Positions 1 through 11,850 of a DNA stretch of 64,000 bases are shown here, in pieces. The stretch spans positions 1,178,001 through 1,242,000 of the forward strand of contig JAGMVK010000003.1 in the NCBI GenBank assembly GCA_020747065.1, in the 5' to 3' direction. A model generated the notes under the pieces. The model saw only the letters and a list, made by a program, of their open reading frames with translations. It did no database searches and had not been told where the DNA came from. The DNA is from Cadophora sp. MPI-SDFR-AT-0126. Lineage: Eukaryota; Ascomycota; Leotiomycetes; Helotiales; Ploettnerulaceae. How positions within the stretch are numbered: position 1 is the first letter of the stretch; each line of letters opens with the position of its first letter. The translations under genes were made by a program, and so were the position numbers.

Positions 1-85
1 TCGAGGATCGGCTACCGAAGAGAGCAGATCGGCTCGAGTCATCATCTCCGTCGCCACCTTTCTTTCCAAAGCCGAACTTCTTCAT
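1..85 (-). CDS. sec9: Sec9/SNAP-25-type t-SNARE, N-terminal fragment (runs off the window)
   Basis: Only the first 28 codons are present: the ATG is at 85-83 and the frame stays open to base 1. The peptide begins MKKFGFGKKGG, continues with an acidic DGDDD patch, and then RSALFGSRS. From memory this is the characteristic start of filamentous-fungal Sec9 proteins, plasma-membrane SNAP-25-type SNAREs that pair with Sso and Snc syntaxin/synaptobrevin partners in exocytosis. The two SNARE helices that would prove it lie outside the window. It is transcribed away from the GTPase gene at 1101, leaving a spacer of about 1 kb. The identification rests on a short N-terminal signature only. Confidence 0.55.
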   Translation of the reverse strand, partial: MKKFGFGKKGGDGDDDSSRSALFGSRSS

Positions 86-357
86 GATGCGGTATGGGTG
101 CTGTCAAGTGACGCTAGGTTGCAGATTTGGAATGATGCAGAGCAGAGACTGGGAGGGATGAGGAAAGTAGTTCGATGGCTGGTATACTTTGCAAAAGTGT
201 TGCCGTCGTATTGAGTCGATGAGCTTGCAGAGAGAGGATGGAAAGGAAGAAAAGAGAAAGAGGAGTTGGCTACGAACGGGATCTGAAGAAATGGGTTGAA
301 TTGCTTTGATGTGCGGTGTTGTAACAACGTTGTCGGAGGCAACACTGACGTTTCAAC

Positions 358-383
358 AGGGGCAGGGCAGGGCAGGGCAGGGT
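358..383. repeat. GGGCA pentanucleotide microsatellite
   Basis: About five tandem GGGCA units read directly from the sequence, G-rich on the + strand. Confidence 0.9.
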
Positions 384-423
384 CCCAGTAAGTACTGCGC
401 CAATTTTAGAAGGACGTTGAGGA

Positions 424-443
424 AGCGGAGCGGAGCGGAGCGG
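424..443. repeat. GCGGA pentanucleotide microsatellite
   Basis: About four tandem GCGGA units, some 40 bp after the GGGCA array. Confidence 0.85.
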
Positions 444-1100
444 GGGTGGCTCAGGTGGGGCTGCGCTGGTGCTGGTGAAGATGCCAAGCTTCAATTTGTG
501 CAGACGCGGATACCAAGACTCCACTCCTCCCGGAAGAGCCTTACCAGCCGCAGCGCGCTTATTCGCAAATCGGCCAAAAGAGTGGATCACCCTGATGACT
601 GGACCTCCAGCGCCGTACCATGCCACCCCGGTCCTTGACCTGACTCTTCTACATCATCGCGAATATTGACAACAATATCATCGTCCTACCATACATTGTC
701 TCCCCTCCCTGTCCGTCAAATACTACCATTTATCTAGCACTCTCGATTCAACACCATACCACCTTAGAGCTGCCAACGAATAAGCAACACAAACGGGACC
801 ACAATGTCTTCTCAGCTACTGGCATAATTTGGAGACAAGGAGTCACACAAACTATTTACGACCCCCTTTACACCACTAACAATCCTCAAGATGCTTCTAC
901 GAATGTCTCCATGTTTTTGGAAACACTACGCTCATACAAACACACGGTCTTTATCACTGGATGCAGAAACAAGAATAGAAGAACGGCAGGATTTCAGGAA
1001 AACGATATAAAGCTCGCAAAGTATAGAGACAGAGGAGGTCTGGTTCTTCATCAACAAGGAAGAAGGGTGCATTTGAATTCGTATCGCATCGACTTTCAGC

Positions 1101-4100
1101 ATGGCTAGCATCTTCACTTACGAGACAGAGCCGTCCAGAGTGTCATCTCCGTGGCTAACACCGACCGGTACCCCCAAACCATCTACACCTCAACCGAAAG
1201 GCCAGACAGTGACCAATGCATCGCCGTCCTCGGCACGGTTGGAGGACCATGGTATTACAAGACTCGAAGCGGAGCCTCATGATGGGCCTACCGAGTATAA
1301 ACTTCATTTGTTGCTGAGACCGCGGCGAACTTGTAGGAGTCTTCTTTTGCTACTACCCAGATGCCTCATTGCGACGGCCATGCTTCTAGGCTATGCTCTT
1401 CACGCTCTTTGTGCTGATACTTCTTAGACAGCAGATCATCCACAGGTTCTAGTACGTCTGGGTCCTATCGCAAACTGCATACTTCCAATCAGGCTGCAAC
1501 AACAGACTCGGGTCCAGTTTTGGCGCCTTCAAATCAATCCAGGCAGCATCGTTTCGAGCAACTGACTACTCAACTTCTATGGCGCCTGCAGCAATCATCT
1601 CCATATCATGATGTGTCAACGAGTGAGCTCGTCCTTCCCCAGCTCCCTGATGCTACGAATGGTTTACGAACTCCTGCAAAGCCGGCCAAATTACTTGCTG
1701 GACTGGAACAGAGCCGTGGAGCACTGTACGAGATCGGTGTTTCTGACGACGGAACTTTTGTGGGGTTGACTCGGGATGAGATGAACGAGAGCTTGGCGAA
1801 TCTGCGAGCTATGGCTGCGAGCCTGGGTTGCAATGTGGAAATTGTCAGGATGGTTGTCGTTGGTGACTGCGAATGGCAGGATCCGCCTTCAAATTCTGTA
1901 TCCCAAGATCCCATGAAACTAGAGAAGAGCAGGGCTAGGCGGTCGCAGGAATCCAATGACAAGGGTGACGTCTTGCGTCACGAGGCCCAGCTTTGGGTTG
2001 CTGAGGCCCTAGTGTCTCCAAATCTAGGCCCAAGGGAAATAAACAGTACACAGCATTTTGAGCCAAATCCCTCTACAATAATTCCGCAGCAGAAACAGCC
2101 TCTTATATCGGTCGACAACCAGGCTGGTACAGTACCGGAAGCTGATCGTGGGGACACGGAACAGCTGCGCATTACTCTCACGGGACCTACAACATCTGGA
2201 AAATCAAGCTTGCTCGGTACTTTATCCACGGCAACGTTGGACAATGGGAGAGGTAAAAGCAGACTCAGTCTCCTCAAACACCGACACGAGATAGCTTCAG
2301 GTGTGACAAGCTCCGTTGCTCAGGAACTCCTCGGTTACCATGGAGAGAACGTTATCAACTACGCTTCTGGGAATGTCAATACATGGACTGATCTACATTT
2401 CCTGTCGAAAAATGGTCGTTTGGTATTTGTTTCAGACTCTGCTGGGCATTGGCGATATCGAAGGACAATTGTTCGTGGTCTTATTGGATGGGCACCACAT
2501 TGGATTATCCTTTGTATAGGCGCTGACGGTAGTGACGCCAGCGTTACAGGAGGAGACACGGCCCAGGAATCTTCTGCGACTGATCTTTGTGTGGATTTTG
2601 GTAAAGCGCACCTTGAATTATGCCTGAAGCTCGATCGTCCGCTCGCTGTTGTGATTACTAAGTATGTATTTTGCTTGACCAGTTTCATCTCGGCGGATCA
2701 GGATCTCGATTCTCATGACAAGTACTGTCAATCGAGATCCGATTCAAAGATGTAGTGTTGAAGCGCGCTAACTTCCACGGAGGCTTGACCTTGCTTCCAA
2801 GACGAGCTTGAGGCAGACTCTATCCAGAATACTTTCGATCATCAAGGCCACTGGTCGGGCTCCGTCCATAATACCACCGGACCAGATCAGAACGGTAGAA
2901 GAAGCAGACCTTACCACAGTCCCTCCAAAAAGTGAGTACCTGCTAGTCTACTAATCCGCCTTTGAATCTGGCGATATCACGAATCTGACAAGCGTCGATT
3001 GAGTTCTTTTGAGCTATCTGATACTGACAGAGCGTAGGTGATAAGGATCCGATTCGAGAACTTGTAAGCAAAATGGAACGCTCCGGGGATCTAACGTCCA
3101 TTGTCCCAGTTGTCATGACCAGTGCAGCTCGAGGTACAGGCATCCGATCCGTGCATTCACTGCTGCAAAATCTGCCATTACCTCCTAGTCCTACTGCATA
3201 TGACTTCGTTGGACCAGCCCTTAACCCCGAACAGCCCGCTTGCCTTTTCCACATCGAAGATGTATTTGGGTTTCCAGCTTCTCCGGAGCCGCTAGCTTCC
3301 AGCATAGACAGAATCCCAGATGCCGGAGTAGTGGTCGCAGGTCACCTGCGTTTTGGGACCTTGTCTGTGGGTAATATAGCTGTTGTTGGACCCTTTCCAG
3401 CGGAGTCGGATGAATTCGAGACACCGTCGAGGCAGACAGCTACAAGGCCTTCGCCAAAACTTGGATCCTCTCTTGCGCATCCATCTACAACCGAACTCTC
3501 CAGAATAGCTTCTAGTACCACAGTCTCGGTACATGTAGCAAAAGGGGAATGGTATAAAGCACACATCGTCAGCTTGAGGAACCTAAGACTTCCAGTCCAT
3601 ACATTACAACCGGGCCAGGTAGGCACTGTCGGCATAGTTTTCGAGATTCCTCAAGAAGAAAGCTCCAATGGACCGTTCGAACGGCCTCCACCAACACCAC
3701 CCCGAGTGAGAAAAGGACTGGTCATGGCCATTCCAAGTCAGCACATGTTAGACACCGACCACTCCTTACAAGCCGCAAGTGGGTTCACCGCATCATTTGA
3801 GGATAGTGACATCAATTCGGTCACTGCTGGGAGCTTAGTTGTTGTGTATATCGCTAGCATACGGGCGGCTGCGAGAGTTCTAAAAGTAGTCCCCCAGGCA
3901 AATAGTGCCCTTAGCGGCACCACTAAGCAAGAGCAAGTAGACGATCTTTTTGGCTTGGATGATAGTCTCGAGGTCGAGGGGCAGGAGCCAGAGCCGCTAG
4001 TCTTCGGCATTGATGGCATTACTGATGTTACATTTGACCTCGTAACAAGTCGCGAGTGGATAGAGCTGGGATCTCAGGTTCTGGTCATGCCAGGAGGGGG

Positions 4101-4191
4101 TCATGGGCTGTACTATGGGTCGGAGAGGGGCGAGAAAGGTGTTGCTGGTCTTGATGGATTCGCTGGCAGAGTCATTGAAGTCGTCGATTAG
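1101..4191 (+). CDS. GTPBP1/GTPBP2-like translational GTPase
   Basis: Four exons, 1101-1332, 1428-2661, 2783-2931 and 3038-4191, join in frame to 922 codons plus stop. All three introns have GT-AG ends (95, 121 and 106 bp). G-domain motifs are visible: P-loop GPTTSGKS near residue 330, the switch II equivalent DSAGH near 413, and TKLD near 489, which is completed across the second intron. The C-terminal half, with VAKGEWYKAHIVSLR and PGQVGTVGI-like stretches, resembles the beta-barrel domains of EF-Tu relatives. Animal GTPBP1/2 proteins are linked to ribosome rescue and mRNA surveillance, and GTPBP1 has EF1A-like tRNA delivery activity; that role is inferred here by family. The ATG at 1101 gives MASIFTYE, which I recall as the usual start of the fungal proteins. 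The N-terminal 320 residues are largely fungus-specific low-complexity sequence with a conserved EYKLHLLLRPRR block. Confidence 0.88.
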
Positions 4192-4485
4192 CCAAATCTA
4201 CATTAGTAAAGTAGGTATTGTTTGTATCACAATTCCAAACACATCCTTGCATTGTCTCTCATAGCAGTAAACATGGCAGTAAACATGTCACGAGAAATGC
4301 TGAGTTGCAATTCGCGTGTGGAATGTAATGCACGGCATACTCAGAATCGAACTGATATCGTGTCTCCCTCCCAGCGCCAGATACAGATGACCGTAAACGC
4401 CAGTCTGAAGGCCTCGATCTGGAAAATGCTCCCCTCTTGATCCTACACGGCCAAGACCTGCCATCACTGTAGGTCAAAAGTCCTT

Positions 4486-5088
4486 CTATGCCCGAACAAG
4501 TCCATAGAACAGGGTCCACGTCAAAACAAAGCCACTCAGCCCCTCTATCAAGCCTCCTGTCCAAAGCTCCAAGCTCCCCTTGAAATATCTCTCGATCCCC
4601 GATGTACCTTGAGACTCGGTCTCCTGAATAATCCCCGGGCGAACGCGGAATGCGTATACGAGAGCGGAAGTGAGAAGTGTGAAGAAGAAGTAGAAGATGA
4701 ACCCTGGGTAGGATTCGAGACCCAAAATGCCAGCGCCGATGCCGAATAGAGATGCTGTCAGATTGCGGAGTGTTGTGAGAGTCTGTAACGTTGGAATGAA
4801 CAAGTTAGTAGTGTAATTGGTAGTGAGGAAATGCTCTAGGAGTTAGTAAGTAGGCTGATGTTGCGGCTGTGGGGTCCGTTGCGTGCGTGTGATCTGGGAA
4901 TTGGGATAAAGCTCGAGGCGCAGAGACAAGACTGGTGGGAGGAAAGGAATGGAAAGGAAATGTGATTTGCTATGACGCGGATGGAGATGGCAACGGTGGC
5001 ACCCCATGAGGAGACGAACCTTGGTGTTGTGTGCGACTGATTCCTGCACGATGGGGCTTATTTGTAATTCTCGTTCTGTGAGCATCAT
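4486..5088 (-). CDS. EMC6: ER membrane protein complex subunit 6 (EMC6)
   Basis: Two exons on the minus strand, 5088-5020 and 4782-4486, are separated by a 237-bp intron (donor GTTCGT, acceptor CAG). The joined protein is about 121-122 residues, the normal EMC6 size. Exon 1 encodes TERELQISPIVQESVAHNT. Exon 2 has a family-typical hydrophobic stretch around ASLFGIGAGILGLESY, then a second and third membrane segment, and ends FYGLVRA. EMC6 is a core membrane subunit of the ER membrane protein complex, which inserts tail-anchored and polytopic proteins. Two adjacent ATGs (5088 and 5085) are possible starts; the sequence does not decide between them. The gene converges on the GTPase gene with 294 bp between their stop codons. 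Confidence 0.9.
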
Positions 5089-6063
5089 GGCGGTTTAATG
5101 CGATCCGATGCGCGTCCCGAAATGTAGTTGAAGCTGGCTTGAACAGCCGCTACCTGATGGGTGAAGCGGAGGTGAACCAAATGGAACGAACCGCTGTATT
5201 TCCTCAGGCATGGACAAATGAACAAGGCAACAACTGACATCTGCCTGAGTGGTGATCTCGGCTAGCTGAGATGAAGCGCAACTACACCGTATCGAAAACA
5301 CTGCTTATTACACTGCCCCTCTGAAGTACCCGACTATTCGGATTTAAACCTCTTCCTGCATCTTCCACGTTGCCATAGTACGGGATGTTGATGGTAGTGT
5401 CCCCTTGCATAAGGCTGTACAGCCTGTACTGCGTCGTGTCATTGTAGGGCAGTCCCTTATCAGCAAATAGGACGCTTTCCCCTCTGGCTGGACTTTTCCG
5501 GCGACTGCGGTGGAATGGGTTGGTGAGGCCCGTGGGGTCTACAATGTAGCTAGCATTGTGCCCAAAAACAGAAGTCGGTGGCCTAATGAAGTCTTTCCAT
5601 TCGGCTTCCAACGGCTACTGATGCTGGATGATGCGTTCCCGTCATCATGGTTCTGGGGCAGACTGACTGGCGCTATGTGGTGTCGGCGTCAATACACAAC
5701 GCGCACCTTCTTCTTGCATGTGCAGTGCAGGCACCGGGACATGAATACGGCCCCCTAAATGGGGTCACGTGTGCAATTTTTTCTTATCAAGGCCATGTTT
5801 CTATTGAGACTTGTCCAGATCGTTGCTTTGATAGCCTGCATTAAATATATGGATATATTTTGATATCTTGGCCGAGATTATGATAGATCGGTTGGCATAG
5901 CCGATGAAGAAGAGTCAGGCGTGAAATAACAAGGAGTGTTGCAAGGAAAGCTCATATCCCTATGCCCGTATGGAAATCCAAGAACTGCAATGGTATATCC
6001 CTACCCCGTCCATATCCCTACCAGTTCACGATACTTTTCCTACGCCTAGTACAAAATTGTGTC
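5089..6063. other. Intergenic region with no supported gene
   Basis: This is the upstream region of EMC6 and the downstream region of the next minus-strand gene. A 109-codon open frame at 5611-5282 (-) has fairly balanced composition but no recognisable domain. A CACGTG hexamer lies at 5765-5770. An AT-rich patch follows near 5840-5870. Confidence 0.5.
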
Positions 6064-7039
6064 TTAAGAAACATATCTTCCATAGTCGTTCAAATACTGC
6101 TCGAGGTAGATCGATAATGTGTAGCCGGGAATGGCTTCAGCCCGGCGAAGATAGCGGATGGCTTGAGTAAAACAACGCTCGTCGCCTGGAGAGGCAGTTA
6201 CATTCCCCAAGGACATCTGTGATTCCGCGGCCTTCCTTCAATTAGGTCTGCTCTTGCAGATTGTGGGAATGGGAATACTCACAGACGCTAGGATATCGCC
6301 GGAGTTTTCGCCAAGGGCATCTGAGGATCTGACGGCTCTGGCATAGAAGTCTACAGCAGGCTGCAAATATCCTCGGGCTTCAACATAAAGTGGCCCTTGT
6401 CTCCTCGGATCAGCTGGGGGGGATGCTTTTGTCACTGTTAGCAGTGGATTCTATCCTGAAGGGATTGCAAGTGCTTGACAAAAGTTACCTGCTTGGCCAC
6501 TACCTTGACTTGAGGAGTCGTTGCCCTCCTCACGTTGAATTCTGGCAAGTGTTGCTTGGGCTCTCTGGAGCCAATTGCTACCCAAACCTGCAAATTATTC
6601 AAGTTAGCGAGGTCAACATGACGGGGCCAGATGGCCAGATGAGATGCAGCTAGTGGATATTGAAATCACCTGTCAAAGTCTCCACATTCTCTGGGTAGTT
6701 TCTAAGAATTCGCAACCAGGACGCTTGACAAAAGTCTGCAATATCAGGGATACACCCAGAATCAGCATCATGAAAAGCATAGTCTTGGAGTCCATGAAGA
6801 ATCCAGACTTGCTCGGCAAAACGCTGAGGATCACGAAAGAAGCGAACATGTTCAAGGGCAGCCAAGGCGGACCGAGCAGAAGGAAGGTATGTCTCCCATT
6901 CATGGGGATTCGAAGCAACGACGTCATTCAACTGCGTTACAATAGTTTTGACCTGTTGGATCATGTCCTCTGCATTTGTATCAGTGCTCCTAGACTGGTG
7001 CGACCGATGTCGAGAAGATCCAGAATGTCTAGAAGACAT
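6064..7039 (-). CDS. Conserved fungal protein of unknown function
   Basis: Four exons on the minus strand, 7039-6670, 6587-6489, 6434-6283 and 6216-6064, join to a 257-residue protein. All junctions are GT-AG and preserve frame. The N-terminus is Ser/Arg/His-rich (MSSRHSGSSRHRS). An alpha-helical central part follows, with motifs DMIQQVKTIVTQLN, RFAEQVWILHGLQDYAFHD and a C-terminal RYLRRAEAIPGY. I recall similar uncharacterised proteins in many Pezizomycotina, but no named domain. The repeated helical sections with alternating Ala, Tyr and Leu resemble TPR-like packing; that is inference. The frame is also open upstream to 7228 with earlier Met codons; 7039 was chosen because the family-like sequence begins there. 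The last acceptor (CACAG before MSLGN) is the least certain junction. Confidence 0.75.
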
Positions 7040-8146
7040 GTTTGTGGCCGTCGCTGGACACCTCCGGCGATGTGAAATTGGGTGAAATGAGGAGTAGAAT
7101 GTAAAGAGTAAGGAACAGGCGATTGGCCAGAGGAGGATTCTGTGTGCAGGATGTGTGCTCGACGATTGCGATGAAGCTTTTCGAGATACAGCTTGAACCT
7201 TATTATTGAAACTGAGGCCCGGCCACATCTATATACTGCGGTCTTATTGAGACAGAGGGAGCAAAGATAGTATCATCACTCACAACACCCGAATGGGAAC
7301 ATGGAAGGAAGGGACTTGGGAAGACAATAGGGGGCGAAAGAATGCCAGAAGCGAGGAAAGGTAGCAGTGAGAGTGAAACGGAGTTGATAGGACGAATATG
7401 GCAATACCAACAATAGCTACTGTCCGAGGCGGTGGGATGGCTGACCTACTTCCCTACCAGTCACATCGAGTAGCTTCCATCCCCGAGGCAGGCAACGGCC
7501 GCTAGGCTGAGGAGCCAAATCTAGTAGAGCACGCCTGCTCTCATATTCAGATCCGAGATGCGGGATATGCAGCTTGGCAACAGCAGAAGGCGATATCGAA
7601 GATAGGCTCTGAGCCACGACCCCAAAGCGAATTGGGGTTTGTCAGGATTTATGATGCACACAGCCTTGTGCAGCGGCGATGGACTATACGGGACTGTGTC
7701 ATGTGTAGACTACCGAAGTATAGAAGACATTGGGTCGGCGAAGAACGAGGAATAGGATCGACTAGTCCAGCGCAGTACGATGGCAAGTAAAAAGTGGCTT
7801 AAACACCCATGTAATCAGCGTGTATAGCCCGGGGCCGTACAGATGGATAGAATGCGGGCTAGGAGCCGTGCTGTGAAGAAGTCAGAGCAGCTGCTGCAGC
7901 TAGATGTGGGTGAGGGGCCCACAAAAGATGACAATGTACTGTAGATAGACGCATGGAAGGAAGGAAGGTTTAATGGTCTTCCATTTCGGTCATTGATTCG
8001 GGGTGCGCAGTCATTTGGTGTTGGAAGATATACCGCTTTGGGGATGGAACGAATATGCTCGCACCGTATAGAGTGTGGAGAAAGGGAGGAGGGGAGGGGC
8101 TGGTAGGGCGAGGATGAGCATCAGAAGAACGACACAATACGATATG

Positions 8147-8180
8147 GTAAGTAAGTAGGTAAGTCAGTAGTAAGTAAGTA
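8147..8180 (+). repeat. GTAA/GTAG tetranucleotide run resembling repeated splice donors
   Basis: Imperfect tandem array of GTAA and GTAG units giving several overlapping GTAAGT hexamers on the + strand. Confidence 0.8.
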
Positions 8181-8519
8181 GAAAACACGAAGGGGAGGTG
8201 GAGACGGAGTTAGCGATGAACCTGCACCTGCAGGCTGGCTGCTGCAGACATGGTTTCTGGCTTGGGATCGCGCCAAAGCAAAGGCAGGGGATAGGTAGGG
8301 ATGGGTGCATCGCCGATCCGAGCAGGGTTTATTGAACAGTATCGCCTCCTCTTTGGCAGCTCGCCCGCACGTACACTACTTGTAATTGTCTCTGTCCTAG
8401 AGGAAAGGCTCCATGGACCAGGACAAGTCATCATGGCCTAATACAGTCTCATAAACAGCACAGCCGAGAAAGAAAGAGTCACTGCTGACTGTTGCGAAGA
8501 GCCATCTTTTTACTTGCCT

Positions 8520-8543
8520 CCTTTCTTTCTTTCTTTCTTTCTT
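8520..8543. repeat. CTTT microsatellite
   Basis: About six tandem CTTT units, read directly. Confidence 0.9.
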
Positions 8544-11500
8544 ACTATCTTACTTTCTCCGTTGTGTTTCAGCACTACGAAGGTTAGTAGATAGGAGGAG
8601 CAAAGGACAAGGTCTCTGCAGCAAACTCGGCTCAGTCAACAGAGATAGGAAAAAGAAGAGAGAAAAAGAAAAGTAGAAGCGAATTTTACAAAATCCTCTT
8701 CCCAACGCCGGCTATGCTCCGAGCCAGTTCGTTGCACCGAATCAGCATCTCACTCATGTCGTCATTATTGGCGTGTGGTAGTGGTCGTCTCTTTTTTTCC
8801 ATGCCATTTGTCAGCCCTGCTGGATGCCACCACACCACGCTGCAACTGCATGGTAATCATCATTAGCGAGCCCGGGTGGTCCCCAAACCCGGATCCTAGG
8901 AAACCAAACAAAGATGGTCCCAGGTTATCAATCTTCATTCAGCCTTATGTGGGCGCTAGAAGCCATGGAAGCCTGCACCGAACGAACTACGAAGAGGGGC
9001 TGCAAGTTAAAAATGGCCGATTCGAAATTCAGGTTCCTTCTTGAGAGCCAGGTCGAACTGTGTCAGTCATCGTGGTGCCAAAATTCTGTCATATCCCCCA
9101 AGGCTGCCCAAGGCTAGCCGGCCGCCGTCAAATCATGCGCGAAACTTTGGGGGCCAAAGACAAGTTCCATACATCACGGCGAACAAAGCACAGCTACGAG
9201 TTCCAATGGCTTTGCTCGCAGAAGGAACACTACGTGGTGCGATACTGTGAGGCTCACAGCTCTACGAGGCTTGCTGGCCCTCTGCACATACTTGAGGGAC
9301 AAGTAAGAACCGCGAGATGCCGAAAGAGTCGCCGGGGCCGGATGTCGAAGGAAGTGAAGGCGATGCACACTGCTTTGCATCACATTAAATCGCAATGGTA
9401 ATGTTCAACTGCACCTTCTGCAAGGGTGCCAAGCCGAACCAAAGGTAAATGGCCAGAATGTGCCTTAGGAGCCAGAATAGTGGTAGAGAAGAGGGTGTTT
9501 ACTCGAGAAAGGGGCACCGGGTAACCAGTACTACACGAAGATGTCCAGAATCGCCAGGATTTGTAACAGGAGAAAACATAACGCAACCACAAGAGTCTCA
9601 TGAAATGCCATATAATACTAGTATTGTACTATGTCGAGATTTCATACGGCGCAAGGAGCAGAGTCATGCGCGTAATGTAACTGCTGTAATGCATGCGGCT
9701 TTCTGGTTAGCTCTTTCCACAATCATCGCGACTTTCTATTTGCATGATGAGACAAACTATGCTTCGAGGTTTCATAGGTAGCTCACGAAAGTCTGCGCGT
9801 CCCTCCATTGTTGTAGTGCCCAATATGCCCAATATGGGAGCTAGATCTCCGTTCTTTGAGCATCACATACATTTAGGTAACACTATTTCCAACATGTGAA
9901 TGTCACTAATTCATAAAACATATTTTCGATACGAGCTCCCTAGATATAGTATCTTGATACACACCCAGCTGCAGAAGCGTTGCACTCGTTTGGGGACTTG
10001 GTAAATATGAGCAGTCTGGGCGCATCGTCTTCTGGGACTCACTCTAAAATTCTAAGACTTGGTCTTTATTGGGACATTTTCTGTTCGTCAAATATGTTGA
10101 TCTTCGCCGATGTGATGGAAGCTATTGACGACGTGTTTGAACACATGACTGTCCATAACAGGCCAAGCAGAGCACACAGGTGAGTGTGGGCAAGGCTGGC
10201 TCCCTAGGGCGGAGAACCAAGAGTCTGCATTCGGTCTCCCATAAACATGGAATTCTTGACAAAAAGACATCTTTTGTTCAATGACTGATGGCTCCGGCTT
10301 GATGCCGAGGTTTGTATCCCAGGGAGGAAATTCGGCTCCTTTGGAGGCGTTCTGGCGGCTCTCCCTAGAACCGATGGCTAAGGTTTTAAGGAAAAGCCTC
10401 TAATTCAGTAGTGTAACTTCCTGGAATGGCCACCTATTAGCGCACATGTTGAACGGATGTTTTCGAAGCTGTGCAAACGTACTTGAACCGCAAGCCACAC
10501 ACACAAGCCGCCGTGGCCAAACAGTCTTGAAAGCTTCCCAACGTCTCTTGGTTGGCACAAATCCCGATCTGGTAGCTCGGCGGACAATGTGGCTGCTAAA
10601 AAGTACAAAGGGCCGAAGTGCCGTTGGGCCATCTTTAATTGGCTTTTCGTCGTCAGTTGGAATTGAATATTCGGTGTCGCATGTATGAGACTTTCATCAA
10701 TGCATCATAGAACTCGTTATGGAGATGGATGATCAGAGAAGAACGAACGAGGGAGATACCGATGGCCAATTTCAGCAGCATCCCCGAGGCTAACAACGCA
10801 TTTGACAGGCCAAGTTGAAAATACTCGAGAAAGACATAGCTCCGAGCAAAGAAAGCCACATTATCGAACGGGAGCGAGTGGAAGGTTTTCTTTGCAACAG
10901 ATTCGAATCCTACGGTTCGATTACTGACATTTCAGTCCGACGTCCGACCGATAAAAACGCTCCTGGCCAGACCACACCTTGTGATTGATGCGAATACTCT
11001 TCGACTTGTGGCTCCCTGTTGGGGGTGGCAGCGAATGGGGGCGCTTGGCCAATGCTATTGCCACGACGTACTTCTGGATAGCTTCCAAGGATTTTCCCCC
11101 CTCATCCCAGACATCTACTTATCGAGAAACAGGGTCCAAGACCAGCCCCTAGAAAAATCGAGTCTTCATTTCTGACCAAAGTCCCAAGATTGCCGGATTT
11201 TCGAAGGCTAGTTTCCGTAAGCTCGTTCGTTGACAGATGAATAGTGGCAATGATGCAACACGAAGTAAAAGGCAATGGAGCTAGCTGGAAGGACAGTACA
11301 CCTGTCCCAATGACCAAGTCATTGGGCGGTGGATAGCACAACGACGTAAAGGGAGTCGAGACTGGGAATAGCCGTTCCTTTTTGAAATGGTCAGACGAAG
11401 AAGAATGCCGACAAAAGGAAAAGTCTTTGCAGTTTGCGCATCCGAGTGAGCAAAAGCGGTTCAAAAATACGAGTCCGAGATCTTCTCACAATTTTGTTGT

Positions 11501-11850
11501 TTATCATGCAAAGCTACGTACCGACATGACAATGTAAGAAGTGTTATGAGTGACCTTTCGTACGAATAGATGGATCCAGTTGTGCTACATACTGTAGATT
11601 TCCAGGGGTCTGACTGTGACTTTGACCCACCAAACCGGGAACTTGTCCACTCCACCACTCCGCCCACTCCACTCTACGCTACTCCACTCTGTCCTTGGCG
11701 GCCGGCTGGGCTGTTCTGGTCTTCCTTGAACCTCCTTTCGACTGACTGGGACAATCTCATCAAGAACACCTCGTCGCCGGCTCGCTCACATCGAAGTTGT
11801 GCAGTTGATCGGCATGGACGGCACCCAATTTACATAGTGCTCTACAACTC

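Larger units (their letters stand above)
86..1100. other. Divergent intergenic region between sec9-like and GTPBP genes
   Basis: About 1 kb with no convincing coding sequence. It must hold the promoters of both flanking genes. It contains two pentanucleotide arrays, listed separately. The short open frames on both strands overlap the arrays and have biased, unrecognisable composition. Confidence 0.7.
7040..11850. other. Gene-poor region, 4.8 kb
   Basis: Divergent promoter space between the unknown-function gene and the Inp2-like gene. I see no conserved protein, tRNA signature or transposase. Contents include a run of overlapping GTAAGT-like hexamers near 8147-8180, a CTTT array near 8520-8543, and a purine-rich strip at 8640-8685. 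Open frames of about 110 codons (9060-9401, 9449-9781) have no recognisable features and are probably chance. Confidence 0.55.

Noticed and set aside
4310..4370. TTCGATT T-loop-like sequence on the minus strand suggesting a tRNA
   Set aside because: No matching acceptor stem, D-arm or A box within tRNA distance.
9060..9401. 113-codon plus-strand frame
   Set aside because: Composition rich in His, Arg and Ser, no known features, and the minus strand is open too.
10895..10930. GATTCGAATCC resembling a tRNA B box
   Set aside because: No A box and no cloverleaf pairing around it.
7040..11850. Possible degraded transposon in the gene-poor region
   Set aside because: No transposase or reverse transcriptase motif, no terminal repeats seen, and not AT-rich as expected after RIP.
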